Shown: positions 1 through 9,684 of the stretch, one piece after another
Numbering within the stretch: position 1 is the stretch's first letter
Layout: every line of letters begins with the position of its first letter
Origin: an uncultured Microscilla sp.
GTDB lineage: Bacteria; Bacteroidota; Bacteroidia; Cytophagales; Microscillaceae
Assembly (NCBI RefSeq): GCF_947493425.1
Contig: NZ_CANLRP010000090.1
Span: forward strand, 1-34,916
Reading direction: 5' to 3'
Length of the DNA stretch: 34,916 nt
Program-made: the position numbers and the translations under genes
The notes under the pieces: model-generated
The model's input: the letters and a program-made list of their open reading frames with translations, nothing else
Database searches by the model: none
Told to the model about the DNA's origin: nothing

Positions 1-76
1 GCCGCGTTTTTTGACCTCGCCTGACCAAAAAATATTTCCTTAAACTATAGAACTTTATTTTTACACCATTCCTAAG
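1..76. repeat. Possible right end of a dispersed inverted-repeat element
   Basis: The last 25 or so bases of this stretch, ending in accattcctaag, closely resemble both ends of the element at 6962-7122: its left end begins aggaatggtg, the exact reverse complement of caccattcct seen here, and its right end reads acaattcctaag. The copy would start outside the window, so only the end can be judged. It lies directly upstream of the WD40-caspase gene and would form part of its promoter or leader. The assignment rests on a short end match only. Confidence 0.35.
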
Positions 77-94
77 ACAAGTTCATAGACGAAA

Positions 95-3000
95 ATGCAC
101 AATCCAAAACGAATGAAAATACTTCCAATCACCCTGTTTTGCCTGTTGGTAAACTTTACGGCTATAGCCCAAAGCAATTTTATGATCAACCAGGGGCATA
201 CCGACGACCTGATTGCAGCTGATGTGTCGGCAAGCGGCGAGTGGTTTGTAACAGCGTCTAAGGACCAAACCGTAAAGCTTTGGAATTACCCTCAAAAAAA
301 ACTTCATCGAGTGTTTGCCTTATTTGGTGTTACACTTATCAAGTCGATAGCCATCAGTTCAAAAGGTCAATACATTGCGGCCAGCTTTGGCAATAATACA
401 GTGAAGGTATGGGAACGAAAAACGGGCAAACTGTTATTCAAACTCAACCATAAATCGGCTACCATAAATCATATTGACTTTAGTGCCGATGAGCAAACAC
501 TTGCCGGAGGCTTGTCTACAGGTGGTATAGCAAGGTGGCACCTGCAAAACGGGCAACAGCAACCTTTGCTAAGAGGGCACTCGCGGGGGGTAATCAAGCT
601 GATGTATAACAAAGAGGGAAGCAAGCTCATAAGTGTAGACAATCAAGGCAGTATTTTTATCTGGAATCTGCGCCTCAACAAGGTAGAGCAAAAATTAAAT
701 GTAGGCAAAGAAGCCATCTCTAATATAGCCTTAAGTGCCGATGGCAGCACCTTGGTAGCCTTGCGTAGCAAGTGGATAGCCAAACAAGGCATTGATATAT
801 GGAACCTCAAAACCGGGCGCCTGGTGGCAAGCCAACCTTTAGGCAGGCAAAGCTTTACGAATGCCCTGGCGGTTGATCCAAAAAACAATACCATTGCCAT
901 AGCCAACGAAAGAGGTAAAATATTGCTTTGGCAACTTCAAAATAACCAAATCACTCAAGGCAATACTTATGATATAAAATACGCTGCCACAACACTGTTG
1001 TATGTGCCTCGTCAATCTGCACTGGTGGTGGGCATGCGGTGGGGTTTGCTCAATATCATCGACTCAAATAGTGGCAAGTCGTTGTTTAAGCGAGGAACGA
1101 GCCGCAGTAAGATGAAGCAGGTGGCTTTTGCCAAGGGCAAAGTATTGATCAACCGGGAGGGGCAACCTGCTTTGGTATGGAACGGTAAAAAGTTTATTGC
1201 TTTGGAAAAATCAACCGACTGTACTGTATTTATGAGCCGCGATGCCAACACTTCGGTGGGAGGGGGCTATGCGCAACGCTATGTGGCTTGGGACAATGTG
1301 ACGGGGGCAATACAAAAGAAAAACAAGGGGCGTTCTTATCGGGGACATAAAAAAATAAGTGTATCGCCTAAAGGAACTTATTATGCCATGTCGAGAAACA
1401 GTCGCCGGGTACACATATACAAAATAGCTGACATTGACGCCAGAGAACCCTTTCGGGTGATAAATGGCAAGAAGGCAGGAAAGTTTTTTACTTTTAGCCC
1501 CAACGAAAACCACATAGCATTGAGTGGAGGCAGTCCTGCGATAGAAATATGGGACATCGATCGCAATCAACGCATTCAGGAACTCAGAGGGCATTATTGG
1601 GGCACTACCCAAACAGCTTACGACAAAACAGGAAAGTACTTGTTAAGTGGCGATAAAAATTCTGGAGTGATGGTGTGGAACCTTGCCACGGGCAAATACT
1701 TAAAAGCACTCAAAGGACACCAAAGTGGCATTACCCACCTTTCGTTTAGCAAAAACGACCGCTACATTCTTTCGGGCGACGAAGGAGGTGAACTGAGGTT
1801 TTGGGATGGGCAGACCTATAAATTTATCAAAACTTTTAATGGACATCAGTCGGCCATTGTAGCGGCTGACTTTACCGATGATGACTCCAAGGTTATAAGT
1901 GCCGACAAAAATGGGGAGGTGATTATCTGGGATGTAGAAACAGGGTTGAAACTGTTGAGTTTGTGGACGCTCAACAAGGGAAAAGACTATGTGGTGTTTA
2001 CACCAGATGGCAGGTTCGATGGCACCCCACAGGGACTCAAAGACTGTTATAGGGTAAGCAACGACTCGGTGTTTAGGGTGGAGCCTAACCACTCCAAACA
2101 CGAAAAAGGATTGTTGGAAACTACGCTGAAGAGCAAGTCTTCGGAAAATGTAGTGAATACCCAAAGTTTTGCTTACTACAACATTGTATTGACAAACCCT
2201 GACGAGCCCAACGCAAAGGTAGCACGCGAAACTACCATCAAACACAACCAGGAAAGTCTGGTACTCAAAGGACGTTTGCAAAACATTGACAACCAACAGG
2301 TAATAAAAATAAAAGTAGACGGGCGTCGGGCTACTTTTAATCGGAGCGACCTTACTTTTGCATCGCGTAGGATTTCGTTTTTAGAGTCACCCACCAAGGC
2401 GGTGCCGATAGAAGTGTTTACCAAAGACGGCAACGTTACTTCAAGGCTTTTGCGTATCTCTGCTACTTTGAATAACCTAAGCCAAAAGCCTGCCCTGGTA
2501 GTAACCCAGGGGCACCGCCTGGAGATTGTATCGATTGATTTTCATCCTGGAGGTAAATACTACGCTACGGCAAGCAAAGATTTGTCAGTAAAAATATGGG
2601 ACCGCTCATTAGGGCAAGAGTTTCGTACCCTGCATGGGCACCGCGAATTAATCACAAAAGTTGTTTTTAGCCCCAATGGTCAATACCTGGCGAGCATGGA
2701 TCGCAACGAAGTGATCTTGTGGAAGCACCCCACCGGGCAAATCATACGAAGAATAAAAACCCATGAAGGCAATATCTTATTTACTTCCGACAGCAAACGC
2801 TTGTTAGTTCAGGCGGTTACTCCAGCATCGGGTTTTTCGGGCAACCTGGTAGCAGTCAATACCCGCAGTGGCGAACGAGTCAAAGAGTACCATTCCCTTG
2901 ACCTGGGCAATACATCATCATTGCACCCTAACAACGAGTGGTTGTTTAGCAAAGGTAAACGCCTTCATTTGCCCACAGAAAAAGACCATGGTTATTTTGA

Positions 3001-5905
3001 AAACGAAGGCACCAAAATGTATGTCTGGACGATGTCATCGGTGAGCGCTACCCACTTTGCCGCTTACAATGTGCAAAAACAAGCCATCCAAATTTGGGCA
3101 TTAAACGATCCTGCCAAAGTAGCAACCGAGATTCCTTTTCCGATGAGCAAAGGCATTGGCAAGCTGCGCATGACCTACGATGGCAAAAAACTGGTGGTAG
3201 GTACTTTTTATTATCAATTGTTGGTGTATGAGGTGCCTTCGGGCAAATTGATCAGGGAGATTAAACTAAAAAAAGGCGTAATTTCTCAAGATTTAAAGTT
3301 TAGTGTAAAAAGGTCTACCAGAGAGTTGGGGGTTTTGCGCGACTTTAGCATTAGCCGTGACAACCGTTTGTTGGGAGTAAACGCGCACTTGGTTACTGCC
3401 GGCCAAGAAGGCGACAATGTGTCGGCGTACACTACACTGGGGGTACGGTTTATTACCCTTAACAAAGGCAAAGAGTTGGGAGTTTTTGGGGGAGTACACG
3501 AGGGTATCCATAATTTTTCGGTCACCGCCAACGAAAAGTACATGGCTTCTTCTCACTTTGGGCAGTCGCCAGGCATTCGTTTGTGGAACCTGCGCAAGGG
3601 GCAAGTAGATGGTTTTATGCCTGTAGAAGGAGTAGCGTTTAGCAACGCCCAACATGCGGTAGCTTTTGATAGAATGAACAAAACGATTAAGCTGTATACC
3701 CTGCCCCAGCTCAATGAGGTATTCAGCATGGATATGAACGACCCGGTGCAAAGGGTTTACCTCAGCCCCGACAGCAAAGTATTGGTGTATGAAACCATGC
3801 AGAAGGTAGGCACCACCAATCAGTTTGAAGCCTGGTTGCACCTGTTTGACCTGAGCGATTTGAAAGCCCCCAAATTGTTACGAAAAATAAAGACCAGAGC
3901 AGGCGGACAACACTTCATAGACTGGGTAAGCATCAGCCCTGATAACAAATACCTGGTGACCAGGGGCAGTGAGCCCAAAGGCAACGAAACCATATTTGTG
4001 GCAGCTTGCCTTGAGATAGCCACTGGTCAATGGTTGATGAAGTATGAAATGGACTATTTCCACGATCGGGTACTGGATTTTGTGCCCAACAAACCCCAGG
4101 TATTGTTGTCAAGGGTGATAGAGGAAAGTGGTACTTTCAAGAGCCAACTGGTAGCGTTGGACTATACCACGGGCAAGGAGGTGCAAAAATTTATGACTGA
4201 TTATGAAATTATTTTTTCTGCCCGCTTTAGCCCCGATGGGCAATACCTGGTAACAGGCAGTGGGGGGTATTGGTTGCCTCAGAATATTTTCTTTGATGTG
4301 GCTATATGGGACTGGAGCACCAAAAACCTGAACTGTGTAATGACTGGACACACCAACAATGTAACCCAGGTATGGTTTGGCGAGCAAGGAAAAAAGGTAT
4401 ACAGTGCCGATGATAATAGTATCATCAAAGTTTGGGACATTGACAAGTGCAAGCTTGCCGGGTCGTTTTTGGGGCTCAACAAAGACGATTATATTATTCT
4501 GAACGCCAATAATTATTATAAAACCTCTAAAGGCAGCATCAAGGGCATTGGGTTTCGTTACAAAGGGCAACTCAGGGCTTTTGGGCAGTTCGACTTACGC
4601 TTTAACCGCCCCGATTTGGTGATGAGGGACTTGGGAGCGTCTAAAATTGTGCAGCGTATTTATTATAAGGCGTGGAAGAAGCGCCTGCGCCGCGCCGGAA
4701 TGACCGAGGCAATGATGGCTGGCGATATGAACCTGCCCGAAGTGATGATTCCGGGAAAGTTTGACTTGCCTACGGCTACTTCGGCGCCTGTTGTTAAGGT
4801 AGAAGTAAAAGCTATAGACCATCATGAACCCCTCAAAAATATTCAGGTATATGTAAACGATGTACCATTGTACGGTAAAAGTGGCATTTCTGCCAGAGGA
4901 AAGCGTGAAATTACTCAAAAACTGAAAATAAGGCTCAACCGGGGGATGAATAAAGTAGCAGTGTCGGCAATGAATGAAAGCGGGTTGGAGAGCGCCAAAG
5001 AAACCTTCAATATTTTGTATCAGGCACCCCCCACCAAAACCAAGCCCTGGCTGTATGTGTTGGCTATAGGAGTGTCGGAATACCAAGACTCAGAGCGCAA
5101 CCTGAAGTTTGCCGAAAAAGATGCCAACAACTTGATAGAGTCGCTCAGGAGCGCAGGCAATTACGACAGTGTAGTTGTAAGAAAAGTGCTCAATGCACAA
5201 GCCACCAAAGCCAATATTATCAAGGCAAGCAAGGTGTTTGGAAAAAGCACTGTAGACGATCAAATTCTTATTTATGTGTCGTGTCACGGTTTGCTCGACG
5301 ATCAAATGGACTATTACCTGGCTACCTATGATGTAGATTTTAAAAATCCGGCAAAACGGGGGTTGCCCTACGAGGCTATAGAGCGTATGCTGGACAAGGT
5401 ACCCGCCCGTAAGCGTTTGATTATGATTGATGCTTGTCATTCGGGCGAATTGGACAAGGCAGAGGTAGAAGTAACTGCCAACCCTACCTCTGAGCCTCAA
5501 AAAAAACACAAAGTGAGCATTACCTTTAAGGGAGGCCGCAAGTTTATCAAACCCAAGGCTGGACTTAATAACTCGTTTGATTATATGAAAGCCTTGTTCA
5601 ACGATGTATCCAACCGTTCGGGAGCCACCATCATATCGGCAGCAGCAGGGTATGAGTTTGCCCTGGAATCTAAAGAATGGAACAATGGTGTGTTTACCTA
5701 TTCGGTCATGAAAGGGTTGGATTTTTCGGAAGGCAATACCGAAAACGCCGATTTTGATAAAGATGGCAAGGTGACCGTATCGGAGCTCAAAGAGTTTGTG
5801 ATTATTAAAGTAACCGAACTTACCAATGGCAAACAAGTGCCTACTACCCGCCGCGAAAACCAAAGTTTGGATGTGGTATTGTATGCCCCTAAGCCTAAGG
5901 AGTAG
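95..5905 (+). CDS. Exported WD40-repeat protein with C-terminal caspase-like (peptidase C14) domain
   Basis: This 1936-residue protein has an N-terminal signal peptide (MKILPITLFCLL core, cleavage likely after AIAQ). A start at 113 would give a cleaner signal peptide than the first ATG at 95. Two large blocks of WD40 repeats follow, about residues 30-620 and 810-1480, with typical GH...WD pairs such as GHQSGITHLSFS and VKIWD. A non-repeat segment of about 180 residues separates them. Residues about 1648-1930 form a caspase/metacaspase fold: LYVLAIGVSEY opens it, His1731 lies in SCHG and Cys1781 in DACHSGE, the expected catalytic dyad. WD40-caspase fusions are known in bacteria, usually as cytosolic sensors; the signal peptide here instead suggests action in the periplasm or at the surface. 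Substrate and trigger are unknown. The gene stands alone, followed by a 153 bp spacer. Confidence 0.93.
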   Translation: MHNPKRMKILPITLFCLLVNFTAIAQSNFMINQGHTDDLIAADVSASGEWFVTASKDQTVKLWNYPQKKLHRVFALFGVTLIKSIAISSKGQYIAASFGNNTVKVWERKTGKLLFKLNHKSATINHIDFSADEQTLAGGLSTGGIARWHLQNGQQQPLLRGHSRGVIKLMYNKEGSKLISVDNQGSIFIWNLRLNKVEQKLNVGKEAISNIALSADGSTLVALRSKWIAKQGIDIWNLKTGRLVASQPLGRQSFTNALAVDPKNNTIAIANERGKILLWQLQNNQITQGNTYDIKYAATTLLYVPRQSALVVGMRWGLLNIIDSNSGKSLFKRGTSRSKMKQVAFAKGKVLINREGQPALVWNGKKFIALEKSTDCTVFMSRDANTSVGGGYAQRYVAWDNVTGAIQKKNKGRSYRGHKKISVSPKGTYYAMSRNSRRVHIYKIADIDAREPFRVINGKKAGKFFTFSPNENHIALSGGSPAIEIWDIDRNQRIQELRGHYWGTTQTAYDKTGKYLLSGDKNSGVMVWNLATGKYLKALKGHQSGITHLSFSKNDRYILSGDEGGELRFWDGQTYKFIKTFNGHQSAIVAADFTDDDSKVISADKNGEVIIWDVETGLKLLSLWTLNKGKDYVVFTPDGRFDGTPQGLKDCYRVSNDSVFRVEPNHSKHEKGLLETTLKSKSSENVVNTQSFAYYNIVLTNPDEPNAKVARETTIKHNQESLVLKGRLQNIDNQQVIKIKVDGRRATFNRSDLTFASRRISFLESPTKAVPIEVFTKDGNVTSRLLRISATLNNLSQKPALVVTQGHRLEIVSIDFHPGGKYYATASKDLSVKIWDRSLGQEFRTLHGHRELITKVVFSPNGQYLASMDRNEVILWKHPTGQIIRRIKTHEGNILFTSDSKRLLVQAVTPASGFSGNLVAVNTRSGERVKEYHSLDLGNTSSLHPNNEWLFSKGKRLHLPTEKDHGYFENEGTKMYVWTMSSVSATHFAAYNVQKQAIQIWALNDPAKVATEIPFPMSKGIGKLRMTYDGKKLVVGTFYYQLLVYEVPSGKLIREIKLKKGVISQDLKFSVKRSTRELGVLRDFSISRDNRLLGVNAHLVTAGQEGDNVSAYTTLGVRFITLNKGKELGVFGGVHEGIHNFSVTANEKYMASSHFGQSPGIRLWNLRKGQVDGFMPVEGVAFSNAQHAVAFDRMNKTIKLYTLPQLNEVFSMDMNDPVQRVYLSPDSKVLVYETMQKVGTTNQFEAWLHLFDLSDLKAPKLLRKIKTRAGGQHFIDWVSISPDNKYLVTRGSEPKGNETIFVAACLEIATGQWLMKYEMDYFHDRVLDFVPNKPQVLLSRVIEESGTFKSQLVALDYTTGKEVQKFMTDYEIIFSARFSPDGQYLVTGSGGYWLPQNIFFDVAIWDWSTKNLNCVMTGHTNNVTQVWFGEQGKKVYSADDNSIIKVWDIDKCKLAGSFLGLNKDDYIILNANNYYKTSKGSIKGIGFRYKGQLRAFGQFDLRFNRPDLVMRDLGASKIVQRIYYKAWKKRLRRAGMTEAMMAGDMNLPEVMIPGKFDLPTATSAPVVKVEVKAIDHHEPLKNIQVYVNDVPLYGKSGISARGKREITQKLKIRLNRGMNKVAVSAMNESGLESAKETFNILYQAPPTKTKPWLYVLAIGVSEYQDSERNLKFAEKDANNLIESLRSAGNYDSVVVRKVLNAQATKANIIKASKVFGKSTVDDQILIYVSCHGLLDDQMDYYLATYDVDFKNPAKRGLPYEAIERMLDKVPARKRLIMIDACHSGELDKAEVEVTANPTSEPQKKHKVSITFKGGRKFIKPKAGLNNSFDYMKALFNDVSNRSGATIISAAAGYEFALESKEWNNGVFTYSVMKGLDFSEGNTENADFDKDGKVTVSELKEFVIIKVTELTNGKQVPTTRRENQSLDVVLYAPKPKE

Positions 5906-6058
5906 CAGGGGACAATCATCCCCAAAAAGTATTGCTTACTTCATAAGGTGAGGGGTGTTTTATGGGCTTACTTATTCAACCTTACATATTTGTGCGCTAT
6001 AAACACTTTACAATAAAAAAATAATTACCTTGTATACCTACACCAAACTTTCGCAAAA

Positions 6059-6658
6059 ATGAAAATATTAATCATTGGCGGCCACGGTACCCTGGGCAAG
6101 GTAGTGACTGATTATTTTGCTCAAAAACACGAGGTATTGGTTGCAGGGCGTAGCAAAGGCGACCTCACCATAGACATTGCCGATAACACATCAATCGAAG
6201 CTGGATTTGCCAAGGCAGGCAAACTAGATGCGGTGATATGTATTGCCGGAGAAGCTAAATGGGCACACTTTGACGAATTGTCTGAACAGGACTACCACAT
6301 AGGCATCAATAGCAAGCTTATGGGGCAAGTCAATGTGACCCGTATTGCCCGGAACTATCTCAACCCGCAAGGTTCAGTTACGCTCACCACTGGCATACTT
6401 GCCGACGATCCTGTACCTTTTACCACCAGTGCTGCTATGGTTAATGGAGCCATTCATAGTTTTGTACAAGCAGTAGTACTTGATTTACAAAACGGTTTCA
6501 GAGTAAATGTAGTGTCGCCGGGCTTGGTAGAAGCCGCTGCCGACAAATACCGTGACTATTTTCCGGGGCATATCCCTGTTACTATGCAACAAATGCTCAG
6601 TGGCTATATTCGCAGCGTTGAGGGCAAAGGCAATGGCGAGGTGATCAGAATATATTAA
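6059..6658 (+). CDS. Short-chain dehydrogenase/reductase-like protein, catalytic residues degenerate
   Basis: The 199-residue protein opens with a Rossmann nucleotide-binding motif (GGHGTLG, residues 7-13) and has the SDR-typical AGRS and VVSPGLVE segments. The usual SDR active site (Ser, then YxxxK) is not recognisable: where Tyr and Lys are expected the sequence reads TTSAAMVNGA. This fits the small SDR subgroup around Listeria Lin1944, which keeps the cofactor fold but lacks the standard catalytic residues and has no assigned function. The subgroup assignment is from memory of the family. Its neighbours (WD40-caspase upstream, M43 protease downstream) lie far away, so it looks monocistronic. 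It may bind NAD(P) without being an orthodox dehydrogenase. Confidence 0.85.
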   Translation: MKILIIGGHGTLGKVVTDYFAQKHEVLVAGRSKGDLTIDIADNTSIEAGFAKAGKLDAVICIAGEAKWAHFDELSEQDYHIGINSKLMGQVNVTRIARNYLNPQGSVTLTTGILADDPVPFTTSAAMVNGAIHSFVQAVVLDLQNGFRVNVVSPGLVEAAADKYRDYFPGHIPVTMQQMLSGYIRSVEGKGNGEVIRIY

Positions 6659-6961
6659 AGAGAAGGTAGGGGGCATAGAAAGCCGGGTTGTCTTGTAAGC
6701 ATCTAAATGATTGATGAAAATAAAAAGCTAAAGTAACAAACAAAACTCCTGGCTTTAAACTTTCGTTATGTATGCAGGTTTTCACCAGTTTAGATTTTAT
6801 ATTTGATTTTTAACTTTATACTTTCCCTTTAGTGATGGCATTACGATCTGATGGTATGAATTCAAGACAAGTTTTACCAATTTAAAAATAAGTGAAAACA
6901 CGAAAACCGCCTGCTTTGTTTCTCTGAGACAGTTTATTTTTTGTGTTTTACTAAAGTACTA

Positions 6962-7122
6962 AGGAATGGTGAGAAATTAAATTACCATTCTTGAGGTAGA
7001 GGTTTTGTTTTGAGACGAGGCTATTTTTTACGCCCATAGCAGCGCTACGGGCAATAAAAATAACGAAGTATCAAGGCGAAAAATCACCCCTCAGAGTGTA
7101 AATTTATTTTTGAACAATTCCT
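6962..7122. repeat. Inverted-repeat-bounded hairpin element (copy A)
   Basis: The 161 bp element has imperfect inverted ends (aggaatggtg... and ...acaattcct, 17 of 22 positions matching), flanked by ctaag on both sides. Inside is a hairpin at 7032-7052 with arms gcccatagc and gctacgggc. Downstream comes aacgaagtat followed by a cgaaaaatca motif. The same order of motifs occurs on the opposite strand at 12752-12954, so this is a dispersed family and not a one-off terminator. It has no coding capacity. It occupies the end of the 6659-7151 spacer just before the M43 protease gene; the remainder of that spacer is A+T-rich with nothing else I recognise. Confidence 0.5.
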
Positions 7123-7151
7123 AAGCATCGTCTGCCTGAAATATATTTATT

Positions 7152-8501
7152 ATGAAGACATTTAAACGAATATTAAATAGTTGCCTGGTATTGTTTCTTT
7201 GGGCAACAATTCAGCCTTTGAGTGCCCAAACCAAACCCGAACGCTGTGGTACCATGCCTATGTATGAGCAACACCTAAAGCAGCGATGGCGTAAACAAGG
7301 GTTGCAAAGTTTTGAAAACTGGATGGCACACCAACTCAGTCAAAGAAGTACCCAACGCACCCAGTCTACTGTGTATACCATTCCGGTCATTGTACACATT
7401 GTACACGATGGCGACGAGGTGGGTTTTAATAACAATATTCCGGCCGACCAAGTGTTGTCGCAAATGATTGTACTCAATCAGGACTTTCGCCGCACCAACC
7501 CCGATAAAACCGGTACCCCTACTGTGTTTGCCGATGTAGCCGCCGATACTGAGATTCAGTTTGAGTTGGCAGTGCTTGATACCAATGGTAAAAAACTCGA
7601 AGAACCAGGCATTCATCGTTACGAAGATAAATCACGAACGAGTTGGTCGATGAACGACATAGAACAGGTTTTAAAACCTGCCACCAGTTGGGATCCTTCC
7701 AAATACTTAAACATTTGGGTAGTGAAGTTTTCTAGTAGTGGTACACTGGGTTACGCCCAATTTCCTGAACAGTCGACGCTTGCTGGAATCACGGTTGACC
7801 CCACCACCGACAAACCCGAAACAGATGGAGTAGCCATTAATACCCGTTTTTTTGGCTCTAACTATACCAGTGCGGGTTCGTCTTTTGACCTTGCAGGCAC
7901 TTTTGACCGGGGGCGTACCGTGACCCACGAGGTAGGGCACTGGTTGGGGCTTCGTCATATTTGGGGAGACGGTGATTGTTCGGCTGATGATTTTTGTGCT
8001 GATACACCCAATTCGGGTAAAGACAACGATGGTTTAAACGATTGTTCTGAGGTGGTAAACTCTTGTACTGATGACAGTTTTGACGATATGTATCAAAACT
8101 ATATGGATTATACGGGCGACAAGTGTATGAACTTGTTTACCAAAGACCAAAAAGCGCGTATGCGTACTGTACTCGAAAACTCACCCCGACGCAAAGAGGT
8201 AGCCCAAAATGCCCGTTTTGTACTGAGCACAGATCAGTCTCAAGTATTGGCAAACAGCAGTCAGTTATTTCCCAATCCAGTCAATGGCAATGCCCAACTG
8301 AGTCTGCAAAATACCCTCACAGGCGAGGTAGATATTATAGTAACCGACCTGAGCGGCAAGGTATTGCAAAAGGTAGTGAGCCAGAAAAATGGACAAAAAT
8401 GGACTTATCAAATTGCCTCACAAACACTCCCTAAAGGGGTATACATTGTAACGCTTAGAATGAAAGATGGTAGCTTTAGCAAGCGTTTGGTAAAACAGTA
8501 A
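7152..8501 (+). CDS. M43 (pappalysin-like) zinc metalloprotease with T9SS sorting domain
   Basis: This 449-residue secreted protease has a signal peptide ending about PLSAQ (residue 26). A propeptide-like region with TVYTIPVIVHIVHDG follows, as is usual in the cytophagalysin/ulilysin group. The catalytic zinc motif is HEVGHWLGLRH (His259, Glu260, His263, His269), and Met318 in NYMDYTGD provides the Met-turn of metzincins. Several cysteines after the zinc site suggest disulfides. The last 75 or so residues (LFPNPVNG ... GVYIVTLRMKDG ... KRLVK) are a type A C-terminal sorting domain, which directs export through the type IX secretion system and outer-surface anchoring or release. A strong terminator follows at 8534. 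Its likely role is extracellular protein degradation. Confidence 0.94.
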   Translation: MKTFKRILNSCLVLFLWATIQPLSAQTKPERCGTMPMYEQHLKQRWRKQGLQSFENWMAHQLSQRSTQRTQSTVYTIPVIVHIVHDGDEVGFNNNIPADQVLSQMIVLNQDFRRTNPDKTGTPTVFADVAADTEIQFELAVLDTNGKKLEEPGIHRYEDKSRTSWSMNDIEQVLKPATSWDPSKYLNIWVVKFSSSGTLGYAQFPEQSTLAGITVDPTTDKPETDGVAINTRFFGSNYTSAGSSFDLAGTFDRGRTVTHEVGHWLGLRHIWGDGDCSADDFCADTPNSGKDNDGLNDCSEVVNSCTDDSFDDMYQNYMDYTGDKCMNLFTKDQKARMRTVLENSPRRKEVAQNARFVLSTDQSQVLANSSQLFPNPVNGNAQLSLQNTLTGEVDIIVTDLSGKVLQKVVSQKNGQKWTYQIASQTLPKGVYIVTLRMKDGSFSKRLVKQ

Positions 8502-8533
8502 TTAAACCAATTTGTACAATGCTTTTAGATAAG

Positions 8534-8565
8534 GGCTCAAAGGTGTTTTTCACTTTTGAGCCTTT
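8534..8565 (+). terminator. Terminator hairpin after the M43 protease gene
   Basis: A 12 bp stem (ggctcaaaggtg / cacttttgagcc, with one G-T wobble) and a 5 nt T loop lie 32 bp after the stop codon. The T run after the stem is only three bases, so it may be a weak terminator or a 3'-end stabilising hairpin. Confidence 0.6.
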
Positions 8566-8741
8566 GTATGTTGCAGCAATTAGGTGGGAGTAGTCGATAG
8601 TCCAATGTTGTTTCCCTAAGGATTGAGCATTTAAACAAACAGACGCGTGAGCCATCTGCGACAGGCTAAAGCTAATGGCTAAGTCAAAAAAATAAACCAG
8701 AAAAAACTACATTGAATAACAACCAACTAAAAATAAAGTAA

Positions 8742-9665
8742 ATGGAAGAAATACCACGCATTATAGGAGCTTATGGTAATATAGACGCCGATACATTGAT
8801 GATTTGTACGGCTGGCATTCACGGGAACGAACCTTTGGGGATAGAAGCTTTACGCAAGGTGTTTCATATACTAGAGCGCGACCAGCCCAATTTTAAGGGG
8901 CGTTTTGTGGGCATTGCCGGAAACAGACGGGCGCTTGCGGCAAATCAGCGGTACCTAAGCGAAGACCTGAACCGTATCTGGACGCCTGATAAGCTGGAAA
9001 ACGCAAAAAACAATCGTTGTCAAACCCCCGATTGTGAAGAGCTCAGGGAAATATGTAAGGTGTTTGACCAAATAGATTTTACGCAGTATCGTCAAAAAAT
9101 TTACCTTGATTTGCATACTACATCGGGCGAGAACGGAACTTTTATTGTAGCCACCAACCTGGCTCAGTCACATTACCTGACCCAACGCCTGGAGGCACCT
9201 GTAATCATAGGGTTGGAAGAGAAGCTTACAGGCACTTCTTTGCGTTATATGCACGGTCAGGGCTTTACTTCTTTTGCCTTTGAGGGAGGGCAACACCAAA
9301 ACCAACAATCAATAGATAACCTGGTGTGGTCTATTTGGTATACCTTTTTGGGGGCGGGTTGCATTGCCGAAGACATTATTCCTGAGGAGGTAGCACAGTA
9401 TACCCACTTACAAGAGTTTACCGAAAATCTACCCAACCTAATGGAGCTGGAGTATTTGCATTCTATCAAGCCCGAAGATAAATTTAAAATGTTGCCAGGC
9501 TTCAAAAATTTTTCTAGGGTAACCAAGGGGCAATTGCTTGCCCGTGACTGTCGGGGAGAGGTAAAATCGCCCGGCGATGGCTACTTGCTCATGCCGCTTT
9601 ATCAACCAGTGGGTAACGACGGCTTTTTTTTGGTGAAGGGTGCCCAGGCTATGATTGATAGCTGA
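8742..9665 (+). CDS. Succinylglutamate desuccinylase/aspartoacylase family zinc hydrolase
   Basis: The 307-residue protein carries the M14-like zinc amidohydrolase signatures of the AstE/AspA family. GIHGNE supplies zinc ligands His27 and Glu30, DLHTTSG supplies His125, EDLNRIW (about 74-80) is the substrate-carboxylate binding segment, and FEGGQH places the catalytic Glu at 181. The length fits AspA/AstE. There are no arginine-succinyltransferase pathway genes nearby, so a role in arginine catabolism is not supported; deacylation of an N-acyl amino acid is the safest inference. No signal peptide is seen, so it should be cytoplasmic. It is followed directly by the inverted-repeat element at 9685. 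Confidence 0.87.
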   Translation: MEEIPRIIGAYGNIDADTLMICTAGIHGNEPLGIEALRKVFHILERDQPNFKGRFVGIAGNRRALAANQRYLSEDLNRIWTPDKLENAKNNRCQTPDCEELREICKVFDQIDFTQYRQKIYLDLHTTSGENGTFIVATNLAQSHYLTQRLEAPVIIGLEEKLTGTSLRYMHGQGFTSFAFEGGQHQNQQSIDNLVWSIWYTFLGAGCIAEDIIPEEVAQYTHLQEFTENLPNLMELEYLHSIKPEDKFKMLPGFKNFSRVTKGQLLARDCRGEVKSPGDGYLLMPLYQPVGNDGFFLVKGAQAMIDS

Positions 9666-9684
9666 GTGTAGGTGGATATAACTT

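Noticed and set aside
5090..5863. 257-codon minus-strand ORF opposite the caspase domain
   Set aside because: It is antisense to a strongly supported coding region and reads as a shadow with no recognisable domain.
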